From AR12 sp036265915 (GTDB taxonomy: Bacteria; Methylomirabilota; Methylomirabilia; Rokubacteriales; CSP1-6): a stretch of 64,000 bases of DNA. The position numbers and the translations under genes were made by a program. Positions 41,321-50,036 of the stretch are shown one piece after another (within the stretch, counting starts at the first letter, position 1; every line of letters starts with the position of its first letter). The stretch covers positions 88,258 through 152,257 of the forward strand of contig DATAOC010000029.1 in assembly GCA_036265915.1 (NCBI GenBank). Reading direction: 5' to 3'. Below the pieces are notes generated by a model. It had not been told where the DNA came from, searched no databases, and saw only the letters and a program-made list of their open reading frames with translations.

Positions 41321-44026
41321 ATGACGAAATACGTCTACTCCTTCGGAGGCGGCAAGGCAGAAGGCTCGTCGGTGATGCGCAACCTTCTCGGCGGCAAAGG
41401 CTGCGAGCTGGCCGAGATGACGAACCTCGGAATTCCCGTCCCTCCCGGCTTCACCATCACCACCCAGGCGTGGGCCGCCTACAACCGCGGCGACCGCGTC
41501 TTCCCCGACGGCATGATGGAGCAGGTCGCGGCCGCCCTCGAGAAGCTCGAGCAGGACGCGGGACTCGTGCTCGGCGACCCCAAGCGGCCGCTGCTCGTCT
41601 CCGTGCGGTCCGGCGCGCGGGTCTCGATGCCAGGCATGATGGAGACCGTCCTCAACCTCGGCCTCAACGACGAGACGGTCGAGGGCCTCGCCGCGTGGAC
41701 GCGCAACGAGCGATTCGCGTGGGACTGCTATCGCCGGTTCATCACGATGTTCGGCGACGTCGTGCTCGGCATCCGCCGCGAGGCGTTCGACGAGCACCTG
41801 ACGACGCTGAAGGCTCGCATCGGCGTCGCGACGGATCCCGAGGTCCCCGCCGTGGAGCTGCGCAAGCTGACGCAGACCTACAAGGACGTGGTCGCGTCCC
41901 GCATCAACGCGCCCTTCCCCCAGGACCCGCGCGAGCAGCTGGAGCTCGCGGTGCGCGCCGTGTTCGATTCCTGGTACGGCAAGAAGGCGATCGAGTATCG
42001 CCGCATCAACAACATCCCGGGCGACTGGGGCACGGCGGTCACCGTGATGTCGATGGTGTTCGGCAACCTCGGCGACACCTCGGGCACCGGTGTCGGCTTC
42101 ACGCGCGACCCGCGCACCGGCGAGCGACACTTCTACGCCGAGTTCCTCGCCAACGCCCAGGGCGAGGACGTCGTGGCCGGCATCCGCACCCCTGAGCACA
42201 TCGACGATCTCAAGCGCCGCATGCCCGAGATCTACGACGAGCTTTTCGCGATCGCGGGCCGGCTCGAGCGCCACTACAAGGACATGCAGGACATCGAGTT
42301 CACGATCCAGGAGGGCAAGCTCTACCTGCTCCAGACGCGAGCGGGCAAGCGCTCGGCGGCGGCCGCGGTGAAGGTGGCCGTCGACCTCGTGCACGAGGCG
42401 GTCATCGACCAGCACACCGCGCTCCTGCGCGTGAACCCGCGCGACCTGGCGCGCCTCTTCGTGCCGCTGCTCGATCCGCGCGACAAGCAGGCGGCCATCG
42501 AGCACGGGCGCCTTCTCGCGCGCGGCCTGCCCGCCGCGCCCGGGGGCGCCGTCGGCCAGGTCGTGTTCGAGGCGGACCGCGCGGTCGAGCTGGCGAAGAA
42601 CGGCCAGCACGTCATCCTCGTCCGGCCCGAGACCTCGCCCGAAGACGTGGCGGGGATGTACGCGGCCGAGGGCATCGTGACCGCGCGCGGGGGCCGGACC
42701 TCGCATGCCGCCGTCGTGGCGGTCGGGATGGGCAAGCCCTGTATCGTCGGCGCCGGCGACATCGTCGTCCACGAGGAGCGGCGCGTGTTCGAGGCCGGCG
42801 GCCGCATCGTGCGCGAGGGCGACGTGATCGCCATCGACGGCGAGACGGGCGAGGTCATCCTCGACGAGCTCGGCCGCACCGAGCCGCAGGTGAGCGGGGC
42901 CGCGCAGGAGTTTCTGGCCTGGGCCGATCGCTACCGCACGCTCGGCGTGCGCGCGAATGCCGACACGCCGGCGGACGCCACGCGGGCGCGCGAGTTCGGC
43001 GCCGAAGGCATCGGCCTCGTCCGCACGGAGCACATGTTCTTCGCCCCCGAGCGGATCTCCATCGTGCGCGAGATGATCATGGCCGCCGATACCGTCTCGC
43101 GGCGCGCCGCCGTCCAGAAGCTGCTGCCGTTCCAGCGCGAGGACTTCGTCGGCATCTTTCGCGCCATGGAAGGACTGCCGGTCACGATTCGCCTGCTCGA
43201 CCCGCCGCTCCACGAGTTCCTCGCGAACCCCAAGGAGTATCGCGAGATGCTGGAGGAGCGCGCGCGGCTGGAGGCGCTGAACATCAACCCCGCGCGCAAG
43301 GCCGCCCTCGACGAGAAGCTGGCGAAGATCGACGCCCTGCGCGAGGCCAATCCAATGCTCGGTCACCGCGGTTGCCGGCTCGGAATCACGTCGCCCGAGA
43401 TCTACGCCATGCAGGTGCGCGCCATCATGGAGGCCGCCTGCACGGTGGCTGAGCAGGGACTGCGTGTGGAGCCCGAGATCATGATCCCGCTCACCGGCAC
43501 CGTCGGCGAGATGACGCTGACGTACAACAACACGAAGAAGGTCGCCGACGCCGTGCTCGTCGAGATGGGGGTGCCCGTCAAGTACTCGGTCGGCACGATG
43601 ATCGAGGTCCCGCGGGCCGCCCTCATCGCGGACAAGATCGCGCAGGACGCCGAGTTCTTCTCGTTCGGGACGAACGACCTGACGCAGATGACGTTCGGGT
43701 ACAGCCGCGACGACGTCGCCAAGTTCCTGCCCGAGTATCTGCAGAAGGGACTCTTGCCGCACGATCCGTTCTCCGTGCTCGACCAGGAGGGCGTCGGCGA
43801 GCTGGTGCGGATCGGCATCGAGCGGGGTCGGCGCGTCCGCCCCGATCTGAAGATCGGGATCTGTGGCGAGCACGGCGGCGAGCCGTCGTCCGTCGAGTTC
43901 TGCCACAAGGTCGGGATGACGTACGTGTCCTGCTCACCATTCATGATTCCCATCGCGCGGCTGAGCGCCGCGCAGGCCCGACTCCGCGCGCGCGAAGCGT
44001 CCGCGGAGGGAGCGCCGAATGCGTAG
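41321..44026 (+). CDS. ppdK: Pyruvate, phosphate dikinase
   Basis: A 901-residue PPDK interconverting pyruvate, ATP and Pi with phosphoenolpyruvate, AMP and PPi. The order is: N-terminal ATP-grasp domain (GGGKAEGSSVMRNLLGGKGCELAEM), central swivelling domain with phospho-histidine H462 in GGRTSHAAVV, and C-terminal PEP-binding TIM barrel with GEHGGEPSSVEFCH and catalytic cysteine in YVSCSPF. The histidine position and length match the family. It lies between the branched-chain leader/attenuator and ilvB (9 nt after its stop), so it may be co-expressed with pyruvate-consuming acetolactate synthase. Confidence 0.97.
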   Translation: MTKYVYSFGGGKAEGSSVMRNLLGGKGCELAEMTNLGIPVPPGFTITTQAWAAYNRGDRVFPDGMMEQVAAALEKLEQDAGLVLGDPKRPLLVSVRSGARVSMPGMMETVLNLGLNDETVEGLAAWTRNERFAWDCYRRFITMFGDVVLGIRREAFDEHLTTLKARIGVATDPEVPAVELRKLTQTYKDVVASRINAPFPQDPREQLELAVRAVFDSWYGKKAIEYRRINNIPGDWGTAVTVMSMVFGNLGDTSGTGVGFTRDPRTGERHFYAEFLANAQGEDVVAGIRTPEHIDDLKRRMPEIYDELFAIAGRLERHYKDMQDIEFTIQEGKLYLLQTRAGKRSAAAAVKVAVDLVHEAVIDQHTALLRVNPRDLARLFVPLLDPRDKQAAIEHGRLLARGLPAAPGGAVGQVVFEADRAVELAKNGQHVILVRPETSPEDVAGMYAAEGIVTARGGRTSHAAVVAVGMGKPCIVGAGDIVVHEERRVFEAGGRIVREGDVIAIDGETGEVILDELGRTEPQVSGAAQEFLAWADRYRTLGVRANADTPADATRAREFGAEGIGLVRTEHMFFAPERISIVREMIMAADTVSRRAAVQKLLPFQREDFVGIFRAMEGLPVTIRLLDPPLHEFLANPKEYREMLEERARLEALNINPARKAALDEKLAKIDALREANPMLGHRGCRLGITSPEIYAMQVRAIMEAACTVAEQGLRVEPEIMIPLTGTVGEMTLTYNNTKKVADAVLVEMGVPVKYSVGTMIEVPRAALIADKIAQDAEFFSFGTNDLTQMTFGYSRDDVAKFLPEYLQKGLLPHDPFSVLDQEGVGELVRIGIERGRRVRPDLKIGICGEHGGEPSSVEFCHKVGMTYVSCSPFMIPIARLSAAQARLRAREASAEGAPNA

Positions 44027-44035
44027 GAGGCTGAA

Positions 44036-45790
44036 GTGAAACTGTCAGGGGCCAGGATCCTCCTGGAGTGTCTCAAGCGTGAAGGCGTCGATCTCATCTT
44101 CGGCCTTCCCGGTGGCGCCGTGCTGCCGATCTACGATGCGCTGTACGACTTCGAGGGGCTGCGCCACGTGCTCGTCCGTCAAGAGGCCGCCGCCGGCCAC
44201 GCGGCGGAGGGCTATGCGCGTGCCACGGGACGCGTCGGCGTCTGCCTGGTGACCTCCGGCCCCGCCTGCACCAACCTCGTGACGGCGCTCCAGGACGCCA
44301 TGATGGACTCCATTCCGATCGTCGCGTTCACCGGGCAGGTTCCGACGCACCTCATCGGCAACGACGCGTTCCAGGAGGCGGACAACGTCGGCATCACGCG
44401 CTCGTGCACCAAGCACAACTTCCTGGTGAAGGACGGCAAGGATCTGGGCCCGATCGTCCGCGAGGCGTTTCACATCGCCTCCACGGGCCGGCCCGGGCCC
44501 GTCCACGTCGACCTGCCCAAGGACATCCTGGTCAAGGAGGCCGAGCTCATCTGGCCCGAGAAGGTCGTGATGCGCTCCTACAACCCGAACTACGACGGGC
44601 ACCCCGGCCAGATCAAGCGGGCCGCGCGCGCGATGGTGCGCGCCCGGCGTCCGGTCCTCTACGTCGGCGGGGGCGTCATCTCCTCCGACGCGCACGCAGA
44701 GCTGCGCACCCTCGCCGAGCTGACCCAGATTCCCGTCACCACCACGCTCATGGGGCTCGGCGCGTTTCCGTCGGAGCACCCGCTCAGCCTCGAGATGCTC
44801 GGGATGCACGGGACGTACTACGCCAACTTCGCCGTCCACCATTCCGACGTGCTCATCGCCGTCGGCGCGCGCTTCGACGACCGCGTGACGGGCAAGGTGG
44901 ACGCGTTCGCGCCGGACGCCGAGATCATCCACATCGACATCGATCCGTCGTCGATCTCCAAGAACATCAAGGTCGACGTGCCGATCGTCGGCGATTGCCG
45001 GCGGGTGCTGACCGCGCTCATCGCGGCCGTGAAGGAGGAGCAGCGCGGAGAGGCGGCCGCCGCCGCCCGCGACGCCCGCAACGCCTGGCACGCCCAGATC
45101 GCCGAGTGGCGCGCCAAGCAGCCGCTGCGCTACGAGTGGAGCGACGAGGTCATCAAGCCCCAGTACGTCATCGAGGAGATCTCGCGGCAGACGCAGGGTG
45201 AGGCCATGGTGGTGACCGGCGTGGGCCAGCACCAGATGTGGGCGGCCCAGTACTACAAGTTCAAGCATCCGCGCGCGTGGTTCACGTCGGGCGGCCTCGG
45301 GACCATGGGGTATGGCCTGCCCACGGCCATGGGCGTGCAGGCCGCGCATCCGAGCCGTCAGGTCGTGAACATCGACGGCGACGGCTCGTTCGCGATGAAC
45401 AGCCAGGAGCTCGCGACGTGCTTCACCGAGAAGCTGCCGGTGAAGACGGTCATCATCAACAACAGCGGCCACGGCATGGTGCGGCAGTGGCAGCGGATCA
45501 TCTACAAGGAGCGCTACTGCGCCATCGATCTGCCGGGCATCCCCGACTGGGTCAAGCTCGCGGAGGCGTACGGCTGCATGGGCCTCCGGGTCACCAGACC
45601 CTCGGAGGTGCCGAGCGCGGTGGAGAAGATGCTCGCGACGCCGGCGCCGGTCATCCTCGATGTGTGCGTCGACAAGGACGAGTGCGTGTTTCCGATGGTG
45701 CCGGCGGGCGGGGCCAACACGGACATGATCCTCGCCCCGCCCTCCCGCGAGCTCCGCGAGAAGGCGGAGAAGTCGCAGACGGGATTCTGA
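44036..45790 (+). CDS. ilvB: Acetolactate synthase, large subunit
   Basis: A 584-residue ThDP enzyme. Catalytic E50 in VRQEAAAGHAAEGYAR; FAD/structural core GGGVISSDAHAELRTLAEL; ThDP-magnesium motif GDGSFAMNSQELAT ending in INNSGHGMVRQWQ. It condenses two pyruvates to acetolactate, the first step to valine and leucine. GTG 44036 starts 9 nt after ppdK. Its stop TGA shares its last base with the ATG of a 22-codon frame leading into ilvN. Confidence 0.97.
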   Translation: MKLSGARILLECLKREGVDLIFGLPGGAVLPIYDALYDFEGLRHVLVRQEAAAGHAAEGYARATGRVGVCLVTSGPACTNLVTALQDAMMDSIPIVAFTGQVPTHLIGNDAFQEADNVGITRSCTKHNFLVKDGKDLGPIVREAFHIASTGRPGPVHVDLPKDILVKEAELIWPEKVVMRSYNPNYDGHPGQIKRAARAMVRARRPVLYVGGGVISSDAHAELRTLAELTQIPVTTTLMGLGAFPSEHPLSLEMLGMHGTYYANFAVHHSDVLIAVGARFDDRVTGKVDAFAPDAEIIHIDIDPSSISKNIKVDVPIVGDCRRVLTALIAAVKEEQRGEAAAAARDARNAWHAQIAEWRAKQPLRYEWSDEVIKPQYVIEEISRQTQGEAMVVTGVGQHQMWAAQYYKFKHPRAWFTSGGLGTMGYGLPTAMGVQAAHPSRQVVNIDGDGSFAMNSQELATCFTEKLPVKTVIINNSGHGMVRQWQRIIYKERYCAIDLPGIPDWVKLAEAYGCMGLRVTRPSEVPSAVEKMLATPAPVILDVCVDKDECVFPMVPAGGANTDMILAPPSRELREKAEKSQTGF

Positions 45791-45858
45791 TGGACATATC
45801 CGCGCGTCCGAGCGATGGGGGGCTGGCGGCCGTCTCGGGGCCCCCAGCACGATCATGA
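45790..45858 (+). CDS. 22-codon mini-frame bridging ilvB and ilvN
   Basis: ATG 45790 overlaps the ilvB stop (TGATG), and the frame ends in a TGA that overlaps the ilvN ATG (ATGA). The peptide (MDISARPSDGGLAAVSG...) has no recognisable domain. It could relay ribosomes from ilvB to ilvN; alternatively it is a chance frame. Confidence 0.3.
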   Translation: MDISARPSDGGLAAVSGPPARS

Positions 45859-46436
45859 CGCTGAACGGCACCGAGCCGCGCAAGCACACGATCTCCGTGC
45901 TCGTGGAGAACAAGTTCGGCGTGCTCTCGCGCGTGGCCGGACTCTTTTCCGCGCGCGGCTACAACATCGAGAGCCTGTCGGTGGGCGAGACCCTCGACCC
46001 CAGCATCTCGCGCATGACGCTGGTCGTCTCCGGCGACGAGTTCGTCATCGAGCAGGTGATGAAGCAGCTGCACAAGCTGATCGACGTCATCAAGGTCAAC
46101 GACCTCACGGATGACAGTCACGTCGAGCGGGAGCTCATGCTCATCCGCGTCAACGCCGAGCCGCAGCACCGGTCGGAGATCATGCGCACGGCCGACATCT
46201 TCCGCGCCAAGGTGGTCGACGTGACGCCGCTGTCGTTCGTGCTGGAGGCGACCGGCGACGAGGGCAAGCTCGAGGCGCTCATCGAGCTGCTGCGGCCGAT
46301 GGGCATCCAGGAGATCGTGCGGACGGGCAAGGTGGCCATCTCGCGCGGGCCGAAGACGCGCAGTCGCAAGGCCGAGACCCCGAAGCCGCGCGCGCGCGTC
46401 GCCGACGACCCCCGCGTGGTCGGCTTCGCGGACTGA
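45855..46436 (+). CDS. ilvN: Acetolactate synthase, small regulatory subunit
   Basis: A 193-residue regulatory subunit. The N-terminal ACT domain (HTISVLVENKFGVLSRVAGLFSARGYNIESLSV) binds valine for feedback inhibition. The C-terminal domain (VERELMLIRVNAE ... IFRAKVVDVTPLSFVLEATG) activates IlvB. A basic tail of about 25 residues extends beyond the usual end (about 165 residues). Start as ATGA overlap with the bridging frame. Confidence 0.96.
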   Translation: MTLNGTEPRKHTISVLVENKFGVLSRVAGLFSARGYNIESLSVGETLDPSISRMTLVVSGDEFVIEQVMKQLHKLIDVIKVNDLTDDSHVERELMLIRVNAEPQHRSEIMRTADIFRAKVVDVTPLSFVLEATGDEGKLEALIELLRPMGIQEIVRTGKVAISRGPKTRSRKAETPKPRARVADDPRVVGFAD

Positions 46437-46470
46437 CTCACCCCCAACCCAGGAAAGGACGCTCACGACG

Positions 46471-47475
46471 ATGCCGGCGAAGATCTACTACGACCAGGAC
46501 GCCGATCTCGGCCTGCTCAAGGGCAAGAGCATCGCGATCATCGGCTACGGCAGCCAGGGCCACGCTCACGCGCTGAACCTGAAGGACTCCGGCCAGAACG
46601 TGGTCGTCGGCCTGTACAAGGGCAGCAAGTCCTGGGCGCGCGCGGAGAAGGACGGCGTGAGGGTGACCACGGTGGCCGAGGCGGCCAAGATGAGCGACGT
46701 GGTCATGATCCTTCTGCCGGATCAGAGCCAGCGCCAGGTGTTCGAGGAGTCGATCAAGGGCGCGCTCGGCAAGGGCAAGATCCTGATGTTCGCGCATGGC
46801 TTCAACATTCACTTCAACCAGGTGGTGCCGCCGCCCGACGTCGACGTGACCATGATCGCGCCGAAGGCGCCGGGGCACGTCATGCGCGATCTCTTCACGC
46901 AGGGGCCCGGGGTGCCTGCGCTGGTCGCGGTCTATCAGGACGTCTCCGGCAAGGCGCGCGATCTGGCCCTGGCGTACGGGCGCGGCGTCGGGTGCACGCG
47001 GGCCGGCGTGATCGAGACCACGTTCAAGGAGGAGACGGAGACCGACCTGTTCGGTGAGCAGACGACGCTCTGCGGCGGCGTCTCGCACCTGATCAAGGCC
47101 GCCTTCGAGACGCTGGTCGAGGCCGGGTACCAGCCGGAGGTCGCCTACTTCGAGTGCATGCACGAGATGAAGCTGATCGTCGACCTGTTCTACCAGGGTG
47201 GCCTCGCGTACATGCGCTACTCCGTGTCCGACACCGCCGAGTACGGCGACTACACGCGCGGCCCCCGTGTGGTGAGCGAGCAGACGAAGGTCGAGATGAA
47301 GAAGATCCTGGGCGAGATCCAGTCCGGTCAGTTCGCGCGCGAGTGGGTGCTCGAGAATCAGGCGAACCGCGCCGGGTTCCTCGCCATGCGCCGCCGCGAC
47401 GCCGATCACCAGATCGAGGAAGTCGGCAAGCGCCTGCGCTCGATGATGTCCTGGATCAAGCCGCCGAGGGAGTGA
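46471..47475 (+). CDS. ilvC: Ketol-acid reductoisomerase (class I)
   Basis: A 334-residue class I enzyme converting acetolactate to dihydroxyisovalerate. The Rossmann motif IAIIGYGSQGHAHALNL is present, with the cofactor loop LYKGSKSWARAEKDG suggesting NADPH, catalytic histidine in FAHGFNIHF, and metal ligands D/E in EETETDLFGEQTTLCGG and YFECMHEMKLI. AGGAAAGGA precedes ATG 46471. Confidence 0.98.
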   Translation: MPAKIYYDQDADLGLLKGKSIAIIGYGSQGHAHALNLKDSGQNVVVGLYKGSKSWARAEKDGVRVTTVAEAAKMSDVVMILLPDQSQRQVFEESIKGALGKGKILMFAHGFNIHFNQVVPPPDVDVTMIAPKAPGHVMRDLFTQGPGVPALVAVYQDVSGKARDLALAYGRGVGCTRAGVIETTFKEETETDLFGEQTTLCGGVSHLIKAAFETLVEAGYQPEVAYFECMHEMKLIVDLFYQGGLAYMRYSVSDTAEYGDYTRGPRVVSEQTKVEMKKILGEIQSGQFAREWVLENQANRAGFLAMRRRDADHQIEEVGKRLRSMMSWIKPPRE

Positions 47476-48107
47476 TGGCCCGACGCATTCCGATCGCCAG
47501 GGAAGGCTGGCCGTTCGTCCTGGGGCCCGCGGTGGCCGCCCTGGGCCTGACGCTGCTTGGCCATCGGCGCCTCGCGCTGCCGTGCTGGGCCGCGTCGGCC
47601 GCCTCGCTGGGATTCTTTCGCGATCCCGATCGCGCCATCCCCCCGGTGGCGCACGGCGTGCTGGCGCCGGCCGACGGCCGCGTCACGTCGGTCGAGGACG
47701 CGGTGGACCCGTTCGTCGGTCCCGCCCGGCGCGTCTCGATCTTCCTCTCCCCCCTGGACGTTCACGTCAATCGCGCACCGATCGCCGGTCTCGTCACCGA
47801 TACCGTGTACACGCCCGGCCGGTTTGTGGCCGCGTATGACCCGTCGGCAGGCGAGGTCAACGAGCGGTGTGCGGTCCGGATCCAGGGCGACGACGCGCGT
47901 GTGACCGTGGTTCAGGTCGCGGGCGTGGTGGCGCGCCGGATCGTCTGTCGTGTCGGCGCCGGCGACAAGCTGGCCGCCGGCGAGCGATTCGGGATGATTC
48001 GCTTCGGCTCGCGCACCGACTGCTACATGCCGAAGGGCACCGACGTGCGCGTCCACGTCGGCGACCGGGTCGTCGGCGGCGTCACGGTGATCGGCCTCCT
48101 GCGATGA
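47475..48107 (+). CDS. psd: Phosphatidylserine decarboxylase (archaeal-type, PSD-A)
   Basis: A 210-residue proenzyme. The self-cleavage site is the Gly-Ser of RFGSRTDCYMP; an N-terminal hydrophobic segment anchors it, with PADGRVTSVEDAVDP and FLSPLDVHVNRAPIAG holding the active-site His/Asp. It makes phosphatidylethanolamine. Start ATG 47475 shares an A with the ilvC stop, so it is coupled to the branched-chain operon. Confidence 0.94.
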   Translation: MARRIPIAREGWPFVLGPAVAALGLTLLGHRRLALPCWAASAASLGFFRDPDRAIPPVAHGVLAPADGRVTSVEDAVDPFVGPARRVSIFLSPLDVHVNRAPIAGLVTDTVYTPGRFVAAYDPSAGEVNERCAVRIQGDDARVTVVQVAGVVARRIVCRVGAGDKLAAGERFGMIRFGSRTDCYMPKGTDVRVHVGDRVVGGVTVIGLLR

Positions 48108-48904
48108 TCCCGCGCCGGCCGCACAAGCGGCTCCGGCGGCGTCCGTGGCAGGAGCTCCGTGACCGCCGGCGCAAGGGCATCTTCCTGCTGCCGAGCCTGC
48201 TCACCACCGGCAACCTGTTCTGCGGCTTCTTCGCCATGCTGCTCACCGTCGACGCGCGCTACGCGGAAGCGGCGCTCGCCATCTTCGTGGCCATGATCAT
48301 GGACATGCTGGACGGCCGCGTCGCACGGCTGATGAAGGCGACCAGCCAGTTCGGGGTCGAGTACGACTCCCTGGCCGACGTGGTGTCCTTCGGCGTGGCG
48401 CCCGCGTTCCTGCTCTACGCCTTCGCGCTGCGCGATCTCGGGCGTCCGGCATGGTTTGCGGCGTTCCTGTTCACCATCTGCGGCGCGTTACGTCTGGCGC
48501 GGTTCAACGTCTTCACCGGCGTCATCGACAAGCGGTTCTTCGTCGGCCTGCCCATCCCGGCCGCGGCCGCCGTCGTGTGCGGCACCGTCATCTTCCTCCA
48601 CGACGAGGAGCTGACCGTGTGGATGCGCGGCGCCATTGCCGTCATGACCTATCTGGTGGCGCTGCTGATGGTGTCGACGTTCCGCTACTGGAGCTTCAAG
48701 GAAGTCGACTGGGCGCGCCGGCGGCCGGTCCAGAGCCTGCTCATCGTCGTGCTGGCGGTGATGATCGTCGCCACCAAGCACGAGGTGTTTCTCTTCCTGG
48801 TATTCACGGGATACGCGCTCTCCGGTCCGATTCGCTGGCTGCTCTTCGGTCGCTCGCCGGCCGGCGGGGCGGCCAACGAGCCGTCGGGCAGGGAGCACGC
48901 GTGA
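48104..48904 (+). CDS. pssA: CDP-diacylglycerol-serine O-phosphatidyltransferase
   Basis: A 266-residue membrane enzyme with the CDP-alcohol phosphotransferase signature DMLDGRVARLMKATSQFGVEYDSLAD split over helix 2 (D-G-x2-A-R-x8-G-x3-D-x3-D) and six to eight hydrophobic segments. It supplies phosphatidylserine to Psd, whose gene overlaps it by ATGA. Confidence 0.95.
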   Translation: MIPRRPHKRLRRRPWQELRDRRRKGIFLLPSLLTTGNLFCGFFAMLLTVDARYAEAALAIFVAMIMDMLDGRVARLMKATSQFGVEYDSLADVVSFGVAPAFLLYAFALRDLGRPAWFAAFLFTICGALRLARFNVFTGVIDKRFFVGLPIPAAAAVVCGTVIFLHDEELTVWMRGAIAVMTYLVALLMVSTFRYWSFKEVDWARRRPVQSLLIVVLAVMIVATKHEVFLFLVFTGYALSGPIRWLLFGRSPAGGAANEPSGREHA

Positions 48905-48932
48905 CAGGCCCCGCAAGGAGAACGACGTCCCG

Positions 48933-50036
48933 ATGACGACCTACGCCATCGCAGTGCTGCCCGGTGACGGCATCGGGCAGGAAGTGACACCGGAGGCCGT
49001 CCGCGTGCTGGAGGCCGTCGCCCGTCGGGCGTCGATCGCGATCCGGTTCGAGCAGGCGCTCTGCGGTGGCGCCGCCATCGACGCCGCGGGCTCGCCGTTG
49101 CCGGACGTGTCCCTCGCCGTGTGCCGACGGGCCGACGCGATCCTCTTCGGGGCCGTGGGCGGCCCGAAATGGGACGCGCTGCCGCAGGAGCAGCGACCGG
49201 AGCGGGGACTATTGCGCCTGCGAAAGGAGCTGGACCTCTTCGCGAACCTCCGCCCCGCCACGTGCTTTCCGATGCTGGTGGACGCCTCGCCGCTCAAGCG
49301 ATCAGTGGTCGAGGGCACCGACATCATGGTCATCCGCGAGCTCACCGGCGGGCTGTACTTCGGCGAGCCGCGCGGACGCGAGCGCCTGGCCGGCGGCGGC
49401 GAGCGAGGCGTGAACACCATGGTCTACACCACGGCCGAGATCGAGCGCGTCGCGCGCGTCGGGTTCGACGTGGCGCGCAAGCGCCGCAAGCGACTCGCGT
49501 CGGTCGACAAGGCCAACGTGCTGACCGTGTCGCAGCTCTGGCGCGAGACCGTCACGCGTGTCGGCGCCGAATATCCGGACGTCGCGCTGGAGCACGTGCT
49601 GGTGGACAACTGCGCCATGGCGCTCGTGCACAAGCCCACGCACTTCGACACGATCGTGACCGAGAACACCTTCGGTGACATCCTGTCGGATGAGGCGGCG
49701 ATCCTGGCCGGGTCGATGGGCATGCTGCCGTCCGCCTCGCTGGGGCCGGTGGCCGCCGGCGGGCGGCAGTTCGGCCTCTACGAGCCGGTGCATGGCACCG
49801 CGCCCGACATCGCCGGCCGGGGGATCGCCAATCCGCTGGCCGCGATTTTGTCCGCCGCCCTCTTGCTGCGGTACTCTCTGAACATGAGCGAGCCGGCGGG
49901 CTGGATCGAGGCGGCCGTCCGCCGCGTGCTCGAAGCCGGATACCGCACGGCGGACATCGCCGTCGCCGGCGGCAAGAGCGTGGGGACGCGAGAGATGGCC
50001 GATCACGTGATCAAGGACATGGAGGGACACCGCTGA
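48933..50036 (+). CDS. leuB: 3-isopropylmalate dehydrogenase
   Basis: A 367-residue NAD-dependent decarboxylating dehydrogenase. VLPGDGIGQEV, the substrate arginines in RLRKELDLFANLRPA, RELTGGLYFGEPRG, and LSDEAAILAGSMGMLPSASLG with EPVHGTAPDIAGRGIANP (adenine site) all match LeuB. AAGGAG precedes ATG 48933. leuA and leuCD are not in the window. Confidence 0.97.
   Translation: MTTYAIAVLPGDGIGQEVTPEAVRVLEAVARRASIAIRFEQALCGGAAIDAAGSPLPDVSLAVCRRADAILFGAVGGPKWDALPQEQRPERGLLRLRKELDLFANLRPATCFPMLVDASPLKRSVVEGTDIMVIRELTGGLYFGEPRGRERLAGGGERGVNTMVYTTAEIERVARVGFDVARKRRKRLASVDKANVLTVSQLWRETVTRVGAEYPDVALEHVLVDNCAMALVHKPTHFDTIVTENTFGDILSDEAAILAGSMGMLPSASLGPVAAGGRQFGLYEPVHGTAPDIAGRGIANPLAAILSAALLLRYSLNMSEPAGWIEAAVRRVLEAGYRTADIAVAGGKSVGTREMADHVIKDMEGHR

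Noticed and set aside
41126..43906. 926-residue minus-strand open frame
   Set aside because: Antisense shadow of ppdK; composition unlike real proteins.
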